From positions 1 through 14,964 of the forward strand of contig DASWRT010000396.1 of assembly GCA_036403035.1 (NCBI GenBank): DNA of 14,964 nucleotides. The letters run 5' to 3'. The DNA is from DASWRT01 sp036403035 (GTDB taxonomy: Bacteria > Pseudomonadota > Alphaproteobacteria > ATCC43930 > CGMCC-115725). Shown here piece by piece: positions 6,325 through 13,645 of this stretch (positions within the stretch are counted from its first letter, which is position 1; each line of letters starts with the position of its first letter). A program made the position numbers and the translations under genes. Below the pieces are notes generated by a model, which was given only the letters and a program-made list of their open reading frames with translations, made no database searches and was not told the DNA's origin.

Positions 6325-6522
6325 ATGGGCCGACTGCTGAACGGGATGACTGCCGCGACCAATCGGGTTCGCGTCGTTTATGACGACGGCACCGCGACCT
6401 TCGATCTGCCGCCGGGCGCGACGCTGGGCGACCTCGTCGAGATGATCGACGTCGCCAGCGACGGACACCGCACCGTCAGCGTCAACGTGTCCATCGACTC
6501 GCAGTGCCTGGCGATTGCATGA
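6325..6522 (+). CDS. Small conserved-looking protein of unknown function
   Basis: This 65-residue acidic protein starts MGRLLNGMTAATN, then has strand-like VRVVYDDGTATFDL, a turn PPGATLGDLVEMID, and a C-terminal strand TVSVNVSID. The pattern of two strands, a GATLGDLVE helix and a further strand recalls a short beta-grasp/ubiquitin-like arrangement, but I cannot name a family. The ATG at 6325 is preferred over the in-frame GTG at 6316 because AGGTGA at 6314-6319 then serves as ribosome-binding site. There is no signal peptide or membrane segment. It sits alone, about 140 nt after the cyclase. Coding is supported by codon pattern, ribosome-binding site and sensible hydrophobic periodicity; function is unknown. 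Confidence 0.65.
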   Translation: MGRLLNGMTAATNRVRVVYDDGTATFDLPPGATLGDLVEMIDVASDGHRTVSVNVSIDSQCLAIA

Positions 6523-6547
6523 CGACCGGAGCGCCTCAACGCCCGTT

Positions 6548-6591
6548 CATGACGTAGGCGTTCCCGGCTCGTCACTCGGGCCGGCGTCATG
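6548..6591. terminator. Possible terminator-like hairpin
   Basis: CATGACG (6548-6554) and CCGGC (6564-6568) pair with the contiguous GCCGGCGTCATG (6580-6591), with a 9-nt bulge and an 11-nt loop. It begins 26 nt after the small gene ending at 6522. No T-run follows, so termination is only a possibility. Confidence 0.25.
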
Positions 6592-6682
6592 GACAGCCGG
6601 CGGCCAATAGTCCTGTTGACGGGTTCCATGCCGGCGGATTGTCGCTATATAGCGCCGGTCAACTTGCTGGAATACGGACCGG

Positions 6683-6931
6683 ATGAGCCCCGTCGAACTC
6701 GCCAAGCTGCAAGCATATCTTCGCAAGACGTTCGCCAACGAGCGCATCACGATCGACCCGCCGCCGAAGCGCGGAGCGTCGGCCGAGATGCGGATCGGGG
6801 ACGAGTTCATCGGCGTCATTCACCGCGACGAAGAAGAGGGCGAGGTCTCGTACGCCTTGCACATCACGATCCTCGAAGACGACCTACCGCCGTCCGCGGC
6901 CCCGAATCCGGGGCAGCGCAAACCGCGCTGA
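6683..6931 (+). CDS. DUF3126 family protein
   Basis: This 82-residue cytoplasmic protein matches DUF3126. The N-terminal helix is SPVELAKLQAYLRKTFANE, followed by ITIDPPPKRGASAEMRIGDE, FIGVIHRDEEEGEVSYALH and a final ITILEDDL strand. The family is small (about 70-80 residues), widespread in alphaproteobacteria and of unknown function. The ATG at 6683 follows ACGGACCGG, a plausible ribosome-binding site, and the family normally begins at this point. The 12-bp palindrome CGCTATATAGCG at 6643-6654 lies 28 nt upstream and could overlap a promoter -10. The last 12 or so residues, rich in Pro and Arg, fall outside the conserved region. No neighbour suggests a role. Confidence 0.88.
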   Translation: MSPVELAKLQAYLRKTFANERITIDPPPKRGASAEMRIGDEFIGVIHRDEEEGEVSYALHITILEDDLPPSAAPNPGQRKPR

Positions 6932-7004
6932 TCGCTGAATGGCAGGCCGGCATGGGGTGGTGCGCTATCGGCGGCCGACCGTCACGCTGAAGTCCGCGAC
7001 CGCC

Positions 7005-7100
7005 CTATCCCCGCGCCTCGAACACCACCGCGTCCGGCGCCCGATCCCCCTCGTCCTCATTCCGCGGCAGCACCGGGTTGAGGTCGAGAATGACGGTCGC
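7005..7100 (-). pseudogene. Tail fragment of a second ADP-forming acyl-CoA synthetase
   Basis: The minus-strand frame ending at 7005 reads ATVILDLNPVLPRNEDEG followed by DAVVFEARG and stop. It matches the C-terminus of the intact synthetase at 11071-13248, which reads RIVSLDLNPVLLRSEGEG then DAVVFATQ. At DNA level 7019-7094 and 11124-11199 align gap-free at roughly 80% identity. Upstream of about 7100 the similarity stops, and the sequence becomes the 3' flank and hairpin of the cytochrome c gene. Only some 30 codons of a roughly 700-codon gene remain. It is either the relic of a deleted paralogue or a small duplicated fragment. Confidence 0.7.
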
Positions 7101-7127
7101 GCGCCGAAGACGGTATCCTCGTTGCGC

Positions 7128-7147
7128 CCCGCGATCAATGACGCGGG
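7128..7147 (-). terminator. Short hairpin after the cytochrome operon
   Basis: CCCGCG (7128-7133) and CGCGGG (7142-7147) form a 6-bp GC stem with an 8-nt loop, 12 nt past the stop of the cytochrome c gene on the minus strand. The position suits an operon terminator, but no T-run follows, so this is tentative. Confidence 0.3.
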
Positions 7148-7159
7148 CACCGCCGCTCG

Positions 7160-8020
7160 TCAGTGCTTGCCGTATTCGAGCGCCACGCCTCTGCGCTGCG
7201 CCAGGATGTAGGCTTCCAGGGCCTTGAGTCTCGGGTCGTCGTCGGCCAGCGGCTTCCCGCGCACCGGGTTCTCGATGCACCAATTGATCATGTCGCGCAG
7301 CAGCGCGACGCGGCCGAGCTGCACCTGGAACTTCGGGTAGGTCTCCGGGTGCGTATTCGAGGCATCGGGGTGGCACATGTCGCACGAGATGGCGGTGGTC
7401 CCGCCCAGCGCCTGGGCGTCGTGGAAGATGCGTTTCCCCTCCGCGATCAGCCGGTCGGTGGAGGCCGCCCAGATCTGCTGGTCCCGCTCGGAAAAGGCGC
7501 CGTAGGTCTGCGCCTGGACGGCGCGCTGCGCCCCCGCCGCCGCGGCCTCTGGAGCTGCCTTCTCGGCGGTCGGTCCCGCGGTAGGCGCTGCCGCCGGCTG
7601 ACCGCCCTGCGGTGGCGTTGCGGGCCGGGATGGGGTTCCCGTCCCATGCTCGCTCGTATCCGGCTTTCCGCCGCCAGCGCCGCCGGGACCCGTTTGAGCC
7701 TGTGCGACGGCGATCTCCTCGCGCCGCCAAGCGTCGCCGCCACTTTCCGCGTCCGCATGCTTGCGACGCCATTCGCGCATGAGCGCCTCGGCGACCTGCC
7801 GCCCCTGCTCCTGCGTCAGCGTCTCGTCCGCCCGGACGCCCGGCACTTCGACGGAGGTCTCGCCGTCGCACAGGCCGACGACGAGATTTCCGTCGGCGGA
7901 TGGCGGAAGCTTGTGCCGCGGCGACGGAGGCGACGCCAGCTCGTCGGCGCGGACAGGAATGCCGGAGAAACCCAGCGCCGCGGCCGCAACGGCGACCGCG
8001 CAGAACAGGCGCGCGCTCAT
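7160..8020 (-). CDS. Exported mono-haem c-type cytochrome with Pro/Ala/Gly-rich linker
   Basis: This 286-residue protein has a Sec signal peptide (MSARLFCAVAVAAAALGFSG, cleavage probably near VRA-DE). An N-terminal region of unknown fold (about 28-105) is followed by a low-complexity Pro/Ala/Gly linker (about 110-170) and a C-terminal cytochrome c domain. The single haem site is CDMCH at 213-217. Downstream DMINWCIENP supplies Met244 as a candidate axial ligand, and the end reads ALEAYILAQRRG. It should carry electrons in the periplasm. The ATG at 8020 is chosen over the GTG at 8023 because AAGGAG lies 7 nt before it. It is the last gene of the operon, 22 nt after the phosphoesterase. The peroxidase two genes upstream is a natural partner (inference). 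Resemblance to SoxA/TsdA-like cytochromes is superficial, and I do not claim thiosulfate oxidation. Confidence 0.85.
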   Translation of the reverse strand: MSARLFCAVAVAAAALGFSGIPVRADELASPPSPRHKLPPSADGNLVVGLCDGETSVEVPGVRADETLTQEQGRQVAEALMREWRRKHADAESGGDAWRREEIAVAQAQTGPGGAGGGKPDTSEHGTGTPSRPATPPQGGQPAAAPTAGPTAEKAAPEAAAAGAQRAVQAQTYGAFSERDQQIWAASTDRLIAEGKRIFHDAQALGGTTAISCDMCHPDASNTHPETYPKFQVQLGRVALLRDMINWCIENPVRGKPLADDDPRLKALEAYILAQRRGVALEYGKH

Positions 8021-8042
8021 CACACCACTCCTTCTCGATTTC

Positions 8043-9206
8043 TCAGTAACTCGCGAGCGTCGTCGCGGCGGGGCGATCCTTCGCGCCGTCCGAGGCGATG
8101 TAGCTCGCCCGGACCGTCACCGGATCGCGGTTCCAGAGGTTGTAGAGCTTGTCGACCATGCCGGACATCAGCACGTCGAACTGGCCATCGCCGCAGCCGT
8201 CGAACTGGTTGAAGGGGTCGGCGCGGTTCATCTGCATCGTCAGCTTGGGTAGACCGGTCGGCGCATAAGGCCAGGGCCATGCCGTCGACAGCATGCCGTG
8301 AAACTGAATGTTTCCGGCCCGGTTCGTCAGGAGCTGGTGCGTATGGCCGTGGATGACGGTGACGTGGTCGAACCGGGAGAGGATCGCCTGCACATCCTCG
8401 GCGTCGTCGGTCCAGAAATTCCAGTCGTGGTAATATTTGTAGAGCGGCGAGTGCGAGAAGACGACGAGCGGCGTCGCGTTACTCACCTTCGCCAAGTCGT
8501 TCTTCAGCCACTCGCGCCCTTCCGGGCCGACCTCGAAGCGCGACTGCGTTCCGTTGTCCAGCCCCGCGACGGTCTGCATACGCTGCATCGGCGTCATGCC
8601 GCGCGCCGTCCAGAAGTCCTTTTCGTTGACGCTCATCAGGGTCACGAAATGGACCCCTTTGTGATCGAAGGAGTATTGCGTCGCGCCGAACAGCGATTGC
8701 CAGTGGTCGCCCATGTCGAGGAACCAGTCGTGCTCGCCGACCATCATCTTTACCGGCGCCTTGACCGATTTCAGGATCTGAGCGCCGAGATCGAGTTCCT
8801 CCTTCTGCCCGAGCTGGGCGAGATCGCCGCCGAAGAGCACGAAATCCGGTTGGGGATCGAGCGCGTTGACGTCGTCGACCGCCTTCAGGATCGCGCGGAC
8901 GAAGCGGTCGTTCAGCTCCTTCTTGTAGAGATGCGTGTCGGAAATATAGGCGAAGGAGAAGCGCCGATCGCCGCCGCCGGCCGCCCCCTGCCCTTGCGGC
9001 GGCTGGGGCTGCGCGTGCGCCACCTCGACAAGTTGGAAGCTCGCCGGCGTGACGAGCCCCTTCGCGGCGGCGATGCCGGCGGAGAGGCCGGCGATCCTGA
9101 GGAAGCCGCGGCGCGACAGGGCGTTGAGCCTGGCGAGGTCCGCGAAGAAGGATTCGCGCTCCTCGTGATGCCTCGTCTCGATGCTCTTATGGCTGCTGCG
9201 AGACAT
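8043..9206 (-). CDS. Tat-exported calcineurin-like metallophosphoesterase
   Basis: This 387-residue protein has a twin-arginine signal SRRGFLRIAG at about 31-40, a hydrophobic stretch, and a likely cleavage after AHA near residue 65, preceded by an unusually long charged N-terminus. The phosphoesterase core follows: Asp90 and His92 in ISDTH, Asp128 in FGGDLA, GEHD at 157-160, His252 in FSHSPL and the GHTH at 287-290. These are the dimetal ligands of the calcineurin-like superfamily, except that the usual GNHD/E motif reads GEHD. Tat export implies folding and metal loading in the cytoplasm. The substrate (phosphomonoester, cyclic nucleotide or other) is not evident. The ATG at 9206 has GGGAGGAA 4-6 nt upstream. 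It lies between a peroxidase (43 nt upstream) and a cytochrome c (22 nt downstream), so it is co-transcribed with two periplasmic redox proteins. Confidence 0.9.
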   Translation of the reverse strand: MSRSSHKSIETRHHEERESFFADLARLNALSRRGFLRIAGLSAGIAAAKGLVTPASFQLVEVAHAQPQPPQGQGAAGGGDRRFSFAYISDTHLYKKELNDRFVRAILKAVDDVNALDPQPDFVLFGGDLAQLGQKEELDLGAQILKSVKAPVKMMVGEHDWFLDMGDHWQSLFGATQYSFDHKGVHFVTLMSVNEKDFWTARGMTPMQRMQTVAGLDNGTQSRFEVGPEGREWLKNDLAKVSNATPLVVFSHSPLYKYYHDWNFWTDDAEDVQAILSRFDHVTVIHGHTHQLLTNRAGNIQFHGMLSTAWPWPYAPTGLPKLTMQMNRADPFNQFDGCGDGQFDVLMSGMVDKLYNLWNRDPVTVRASYIASDGAKDRPAATTLASY

Positions 9207-9249
9207 GAATTCCTCCCGGTGATGGCGGCGGCGCGGCGGTGGCGGCGGG

Positions 9250-10545
<1,296 letters not shown>

Positions 10546-10859
10546 CCGAGCATTCCTCCCGAAGAAAATTCCGGCCGGCCGGCCAGTTGCCGGACAGCCA
10601 TGCCCGTTGCGGAAATCGCACCGTCGTCGGGCGAGATTCACCGGTCGGGGTCATCGTGGAAGGTGCGGGCGGCAGGCGATGGCCGCGACGCGGCGGGACG
10701 GTCAAGCCGCCGTCATTGGGGCGTCCCGTCAATACCGGCCGGTTCCGGTGCCACTGCAGGCGGCGCCAACGGGACGACAGGTCGAGAAGCTATCGAGATG
10801 CGTGTGATCGCAGCCCTGAACGGGCGTACCGCCTCGCCGCCGGAAACGCTACGCCGGTC
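10546..10859. other. Intergenic region upstream of the peroxidase operon
   Basis: No gene is supported here. Overlapping high-GC reading frames on both strands have no family motif. The segment next to the peroxidase start holds its ribosome-binding site and then the GC-rich run CCGGCCGGCCGG near 10572-10583. The promoter of the minus-strand operon should lie in this region, but I see no clear -35/-10 pair. It also separates the operon from the orphan pqqA, making co-transcription possible but unproven. Confidence 0.4.
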
Positions 10860-10940
10860 CTAGCTCAGGACGGCGCAGGCGTAGGCGTTGATTTCCATGC
10901 CGACGGAGATCTCGACGATTTGGGGCTTCCTCCAAGCCAT
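10860..10940 (-). CDS. pqqA: Orphan PqqA-like PQQ precursor peptide
   Basis: This 26-residue peptide starts MAWRKPQIVEISVGMEINAY. PqqA is the ribosomal precursor whose Glu and Tyr are cross-linked by the radical SAM enzyme PqqE to build pyrroloquinoline quinone. Here Glu16 and Tyr20 keep the required E-x-x-x-Y spacing, inside a GMEINAY core close to rhizobial PqqA. Length (usually 22-30 residues) also fits. The ATG at 10940 is decided by an excellent AAGGAGG 6 nt upstream; a longer in-frame reading to 11078 has no such support. No pqqB, C, D or E follows: the next minus-strand gene is the cytochrome c peroxidase, 315 nt away. It is therefore a stand-alone copy, as some PQQ producers have in addition to the main operon. 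Its modification would depend on enzymes encoded elsewhere. Confidence 0.85.
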   Translation of the reverse strand: MAWRKPQIVEISVGMEINAYACAVLS

Positions 10941-10990
10941 GATCGGCCTCCTTGAAGGGGTGAGCACCAAAGTGCGCGATGAAGTCTGGA

Positions 10991-11007
10991 GTTGGAATAA
11001 TTCTAAA
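10991..11007 (-). promoter_or_regulatory. Irr/ICE-like inverted repeat upstream of pqqA
   Basis: On the minus strand TTTAGAATTATTCCAAC lies 50 nt upstream of the pqqA start. It resembles the iron control element bound by Irr in Rhizobiales, an inverted repeat of TTTAGAA and TTCTAAA with a short spacer. The left half is exact and the right half matches 5 of 7. The segment also stands out as AT-rich among GC-rich DNA and could equally be a plain promoter -10 region. Confidence 0.28.
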
Positions 11008-11070
11008 CTCTTCCTTGGCCGATTGAAAGGAAATTGTCTGAGAGGACCGGCCGAATTTCGAGCATGCCTC

Positions 11071-13248
11071 TCATTCACGGCACGCAGGCCGCGACGCGGA
11101 ACCGATCGTCTCTTTCTGTGTTGCGAACACCACCGCGTCCAGCACCCGATATCCTTCGCCCTCGCTCCGCAGCAGCACGGGGTTGAGATCTAGGCTGACG
11201 ATGCGATTATCGGGAGCGGTCATCAGGGTGCCGACCTTGACCGCGGCGTCGCAGAAGGCGGCGACGTCCATCGGCGGCTCGCCGCGAACGCCCGTCAGCA
11301 ACGGCGCGATGTGCAGCTGGCCGAGCGCCTCGCGCACCTCGTCGGCGGTGAAGGGCGGGATCAGCAGGCGCACGTCGTTCAGCGCCTCGACATACTTGCC
11401 GCCGTCGCCGACCACGACGACCGGACCGAACACCGGGTCGCGGTGCGCGCCGATCATCAGCTCGCGCCTGCCCTTCTCCATCGCCGCAACGATCACGCCG
11501 TCGAACGGCGCGTCCGCGGCGCGGATCCGCTTCGCCATCGCGGCGAAGCCGTCGCGCACCGCCGCCTCGTCCATAACGCCGAGCGCGACGAGCCCCAGCT
11601 CCGACTTGTGCGCGATGCCGGCGGAACAGCCCTTGAGCACGACCGGCCGGCCGAGCGCGCGGAAGGCGGCGACGGCCTCCTCGGCGTCGCGGCAGAGGCG
11701 GTAGACCATCATCGAGAGGCCGGCCCGCGCCAGCAGATCGAGGCTCTCCGCCTCGTTGAGCATGACGGGCGGCTGCGGCGCATCGGCAGCGGCGAGCCGA
11801 GCCGGTATCGCGCCGGGCAGCGGACGCTCGCCGGGGCGGCGCCGTGCCTTGGCCTGCCGGATCAGCGCCCAATGCGCGGCAAGCTGGTTCAGCGCGTCGA
11901 CCGCCTCGGCCTCGATCGCGAAGACCGGGATGCCTTCCTGGCGGAAGCGAGCGGCGATCGAGGGCTGCGGCGCGGCGACGACCAGCGGCTTGCCGGTCCC
12001 GGCGGCGACGGCGGCGGAATCGCGCGCGAAGGCGTCGACGTCGTAGCCGGTGCCGGCGACCGGCAGGCCGATCAGGAAGGCGTCGGCCGCCGGGTCCTTC
12101 GCGATCACCGGCAGGATCTCGCTGAAGAGATGGCTGTTCTGGAGCAGCGCGGCGGTGATGTCGACCGGGTTTGTCGTCGTCGCGAAGCTCGGCAGGATGG
12201 TCTTCAGCCCGTCGACCGTCTCCGGCCGGAAGGTCGCGAGCGGCATGCCGCATTCCGTCGCCGCGTCCGCCGCCATCACGCAGACCGCGCCGGAGTTGCT
12301 GATCGCGACGAGGCGTCGCCCCTCCGGCCGCCAGCCTTTCAGATACAGCTCGGCGGCGTGGACGAGGTTGCCCATGTCGCGGGCGCGCCAGATGCCGTGG
12401 CGGGCGAAGAAGGCGTCGACGACGCGGTCCTCGTTGGCAAGCGCGCCGGTGTGCGAGCGCGCCGCCGACTGCCCGGCCGCCGTCCGCCCGCTCTTCAACG
12501 CGACCACGGGCAAGTCGCGGGCGCGCGCGATCTCGGCCATCGCTTCGAGGTGTTCGGGGTCGGGGATGCTCTCCAGGTAAAGGAGCAGCAGCTCGACGCC
12601 GGGATCGGCGGCGACTGCGGCGGCCAGCTCGGCGACGGTGATGTCGGCGTCGTTGCCGGTCGCGTGGGTGTGGCGGACGCCGATCCCCTTCTGCCGCAGC
12701 AGGCCGTAGGGGAGGACGCTCATCGCGCCGCTCTGGCTGACGATGCCGACCGGGCCGTCCGCGGGCGGCGCCTCGATGAACATCGTCGAGAAGGAGAGCA
12801 CGGCGCCGCTGCCGAAATTGGCGAGCCCCTGAGAGTTCGGGCCGACGAGCCGCATGCCGGCTTCATGCGCCCGCTCGACCATGCGCCGCTCCTTCTCGCG
12901 CCCCTCCGCGCCGGTCTCGCCGAAGCCGGAGGCCATCACCACCGCGAGCTTCACCCCGGCGGCGGCGCACTGGTCGACCGCATCGATCGCGGCGTCTCCG
13001 GCGACGATGATCAGCGCCGCCTCCGGCGCCTCGGGCAGGCCGGCGAGCGAGGGATAGGTCTTGAAGCCCTGCGTCTCGGCGCGCTTCGGGTTGATCGGGT
13101 AGACCTTCCCCTTGAAGCCGAAGCGCTGGAGATAGAGCAGCGGCCGGCCGCCGATCTTGTTCGGGTTGTCCGAGGCGCCGATCACGGCGATCGAGGACGG
13201 CGCGAGCGCGATGTCGAGCGCGGAACGGCAGCTTGTGTCGTCGGCCAT
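11071..13248 (-). CDS. Fused ADP-forming acyl-CoA synthetase (acetate-CoA ligase family)
   Basis: This 725-residue enzyme interconverts an acyl-CoA, ADP and Pi with the free acid, CoA and ATP. The N-terminal CoA-binding Rossmann domain (about 10-140) starts with SSIAVIGASDNPNKIGG. Succinyl-CoA-ligase-like flavodoxin domains follow, with GIVSQSGAMS (168-177) and the active-site loop ARSHTGALA, whose His266 should be the phosphorylated residue. The C-terminal ATP-grasp_5 domain (about 495-710) carries PVVLKGCSAGIAHKSELG and the terminal SLDLNPVL. Alpha and beta parts are fused, as in many bacteria. The substrate (acetate, propionate, a hydroxy-acid or aromatic acid) is not visible. The ATG at 13248 has only a weak ribosome-binding site; it lies 16 nt after the DUF35 gene, so translation may be coupled. 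It is last in the operon. The stop codon is part of a 7-bp inverted repeat (11039-11045/11067-11073) that may help termination. Confidence 0.92.
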   Translation of the reverse strand: MADDTSCRSALDIALAPSSIAVIGASDNPNKIGGRPLLYLQRFGFKGKVYPINPKRAETQGFKTYPSLAGLPEAPEAALIIVAGDAAIDAVDQCAAAGVKLAVVMASGFGETGAEGREKERRMVERAHEAGMRLVGPNSQGLANFGSGAVLSFSTMFIEAPPADGPVGIVSQSGAMSVLPYGLLRQKGIGVRHTHATGNDADITVAELAAAVAADPGVELLLLYLESIPDPEHLEAMAEIARARDLPVVALKSGRTAAGQSAARSHTGALANEDRVVDAFFARHGIWRARDMGNLVHAAELYLKGWRPEGRRLVAISNSGAVCVMAADAATECGMPLATFRPETVDGLKTILPSFATTTNPVDITAALLQNSHLFSEILPVIAKDPAADAFLIGLPVAGTGYDVDAFARDSAAVAAGTGKPLVVAAPQPSIAARFRQEGIPVFAIEAEAVDALNQLAAHWALIRQAKARRRPGERPLPGAIPARLAAADAPQPPVMLNEAESLDLLARAGLSMMVYRLCRDAEEAVAAFRALGRPVVLKGCSAGIAHKSELGLVALGVMDEAAVRDGFAAMAKRIRAADAPFDGVIVAAMEKGRRELMIGAHRDPVFGPVVVVGDGGKYVEALNDVRLLIPPFTADEVREALGQLHIAPLLTGVRGEPPMDVAAFCDAAVKVGTLMTAPDNRIVSLDLNPVLLRSEGEGYRVLDAVVFATQKETIGSASRPACRE

Positions 13249-13264
13249 AGGGGGAACTCAGCTC

Positions 13265-13645
13265 TCAGGGAAGGCGGGTGAAATGCGGGAGCGCGCCGCC
13301 GCCGCCCTGCCCGTCGCCGCCGAAGCGGACGACGCGGGCGGCGGCGCGGTCGCCGATCGCGAGGTCGGGATCGCCGTGCGCCATGATCCGGACTCCTTCG
13401 TCGAGGTCGACGAGCACGACGAGATAGGGCGCCAGCGCGCGCAGCTCGGGTGACGGCGCGCGCGTCACCAGCGTACGCGCATAGATCGTGCCGCGTCCGG
13501 CCGAGCGCAGCGCCGACACCGCGTCCTCTCCGGCCCCGCAGGCGGGGCAGAAGCGGCGGGCGAAGTACCAGACGTGGCCGCACGCCGTGCAGCGCCGGTA
13601 GAGGATCGCGTCGCCGCCCGCGGTCCACTCGGTCTCGCTGCTCAT
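13265..13645 (-). CDS. DUF35 Zn-ribbon/OB-fold protein (thiolase partner)
   Basis: This 126-residue protein has a rubredoxin-like zinc ribbon with CTAC at 19-22 and CPAC at 33-36 around a FARRF linker. It is followed by an OB fold starting near GRGTIYARTLVTR and ending with AARVVRFGG. DUF35 proteins normally bind a thiolase-fold partner and help position acyl-CoA substrates, as in archaeal HMG-CoA synthesis and in the steroid side-chain aldolase complexes. The ATG at 13645 overlaps the stop of the thiolase-like gene by four bases (ATGA), so the two products are probably made in equal amounts and form one complex. The C-terminus is Gly-rich (GGDGQGGGGA) and probably flexible. It would act in the cytoplasm and has no independent catalytic residues that I can identify. 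Confidence 0.9.
   Translation of the reverse strand: MSSETEWTAGGDAILYRRCTACGHVWYFARRFCPACGAGEDAVSALRSAGRGTIYARTLVTRAPSPELRALAPYLVVLVDLDEGVRIMAHGDPDLAIGDRAAARVVRFGGDGQGGGGALPHFTRLP

Noticed and set aside
4786..6468. 560-codon open frame on the minus strand opposite the cyclase gene
   Set aside because: High-GC antisense shadow, Arg/His/Asp/Val-rich, no recognisable domain, fully overlapping a clear cyclase.
6616..6654. TTGACG followed by TATATA as a sigma-70 promoter for the DUF3126 gene
   Set aside because: The spacer is 24 bp, too long for a standard promoter. The 12-bp palindrome CGCTATATAGCG is noted only as a possible -10 region.
10572..10583. CCGGCCGGCCGG run as a slippage site like the one in the receiver remnant
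   Set aside because: It lies in non-coding DNA upstream of the peroxidase operon, so no frame is affected; simple GC-rich repetition is enough to explain it.
10546..10641. Longer start of the peroxidase at 10641
   Set aside because: The signal peptide begins at the Met encoded at 10545, which has a GGGAGGAA ribosome-binding site; the extra 32 residues would hide the signal.
10941..11078. N-terminal extension of the pqqA frame to 72 codons
   Set aside because: PqqA peptides are 22-30 residues. The AAGGAGG ribosome-binding site sits directly before the internal ATG at 10940, and the extension has no homology I recognise.
11311..13281. 656-codon open frame on the plus strand opposite the acyl-CoA synthetase
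   Set aside because: Arg/Asp/Gly-rich shadow with no motif; the synthetase on the minus strand has all its domains.
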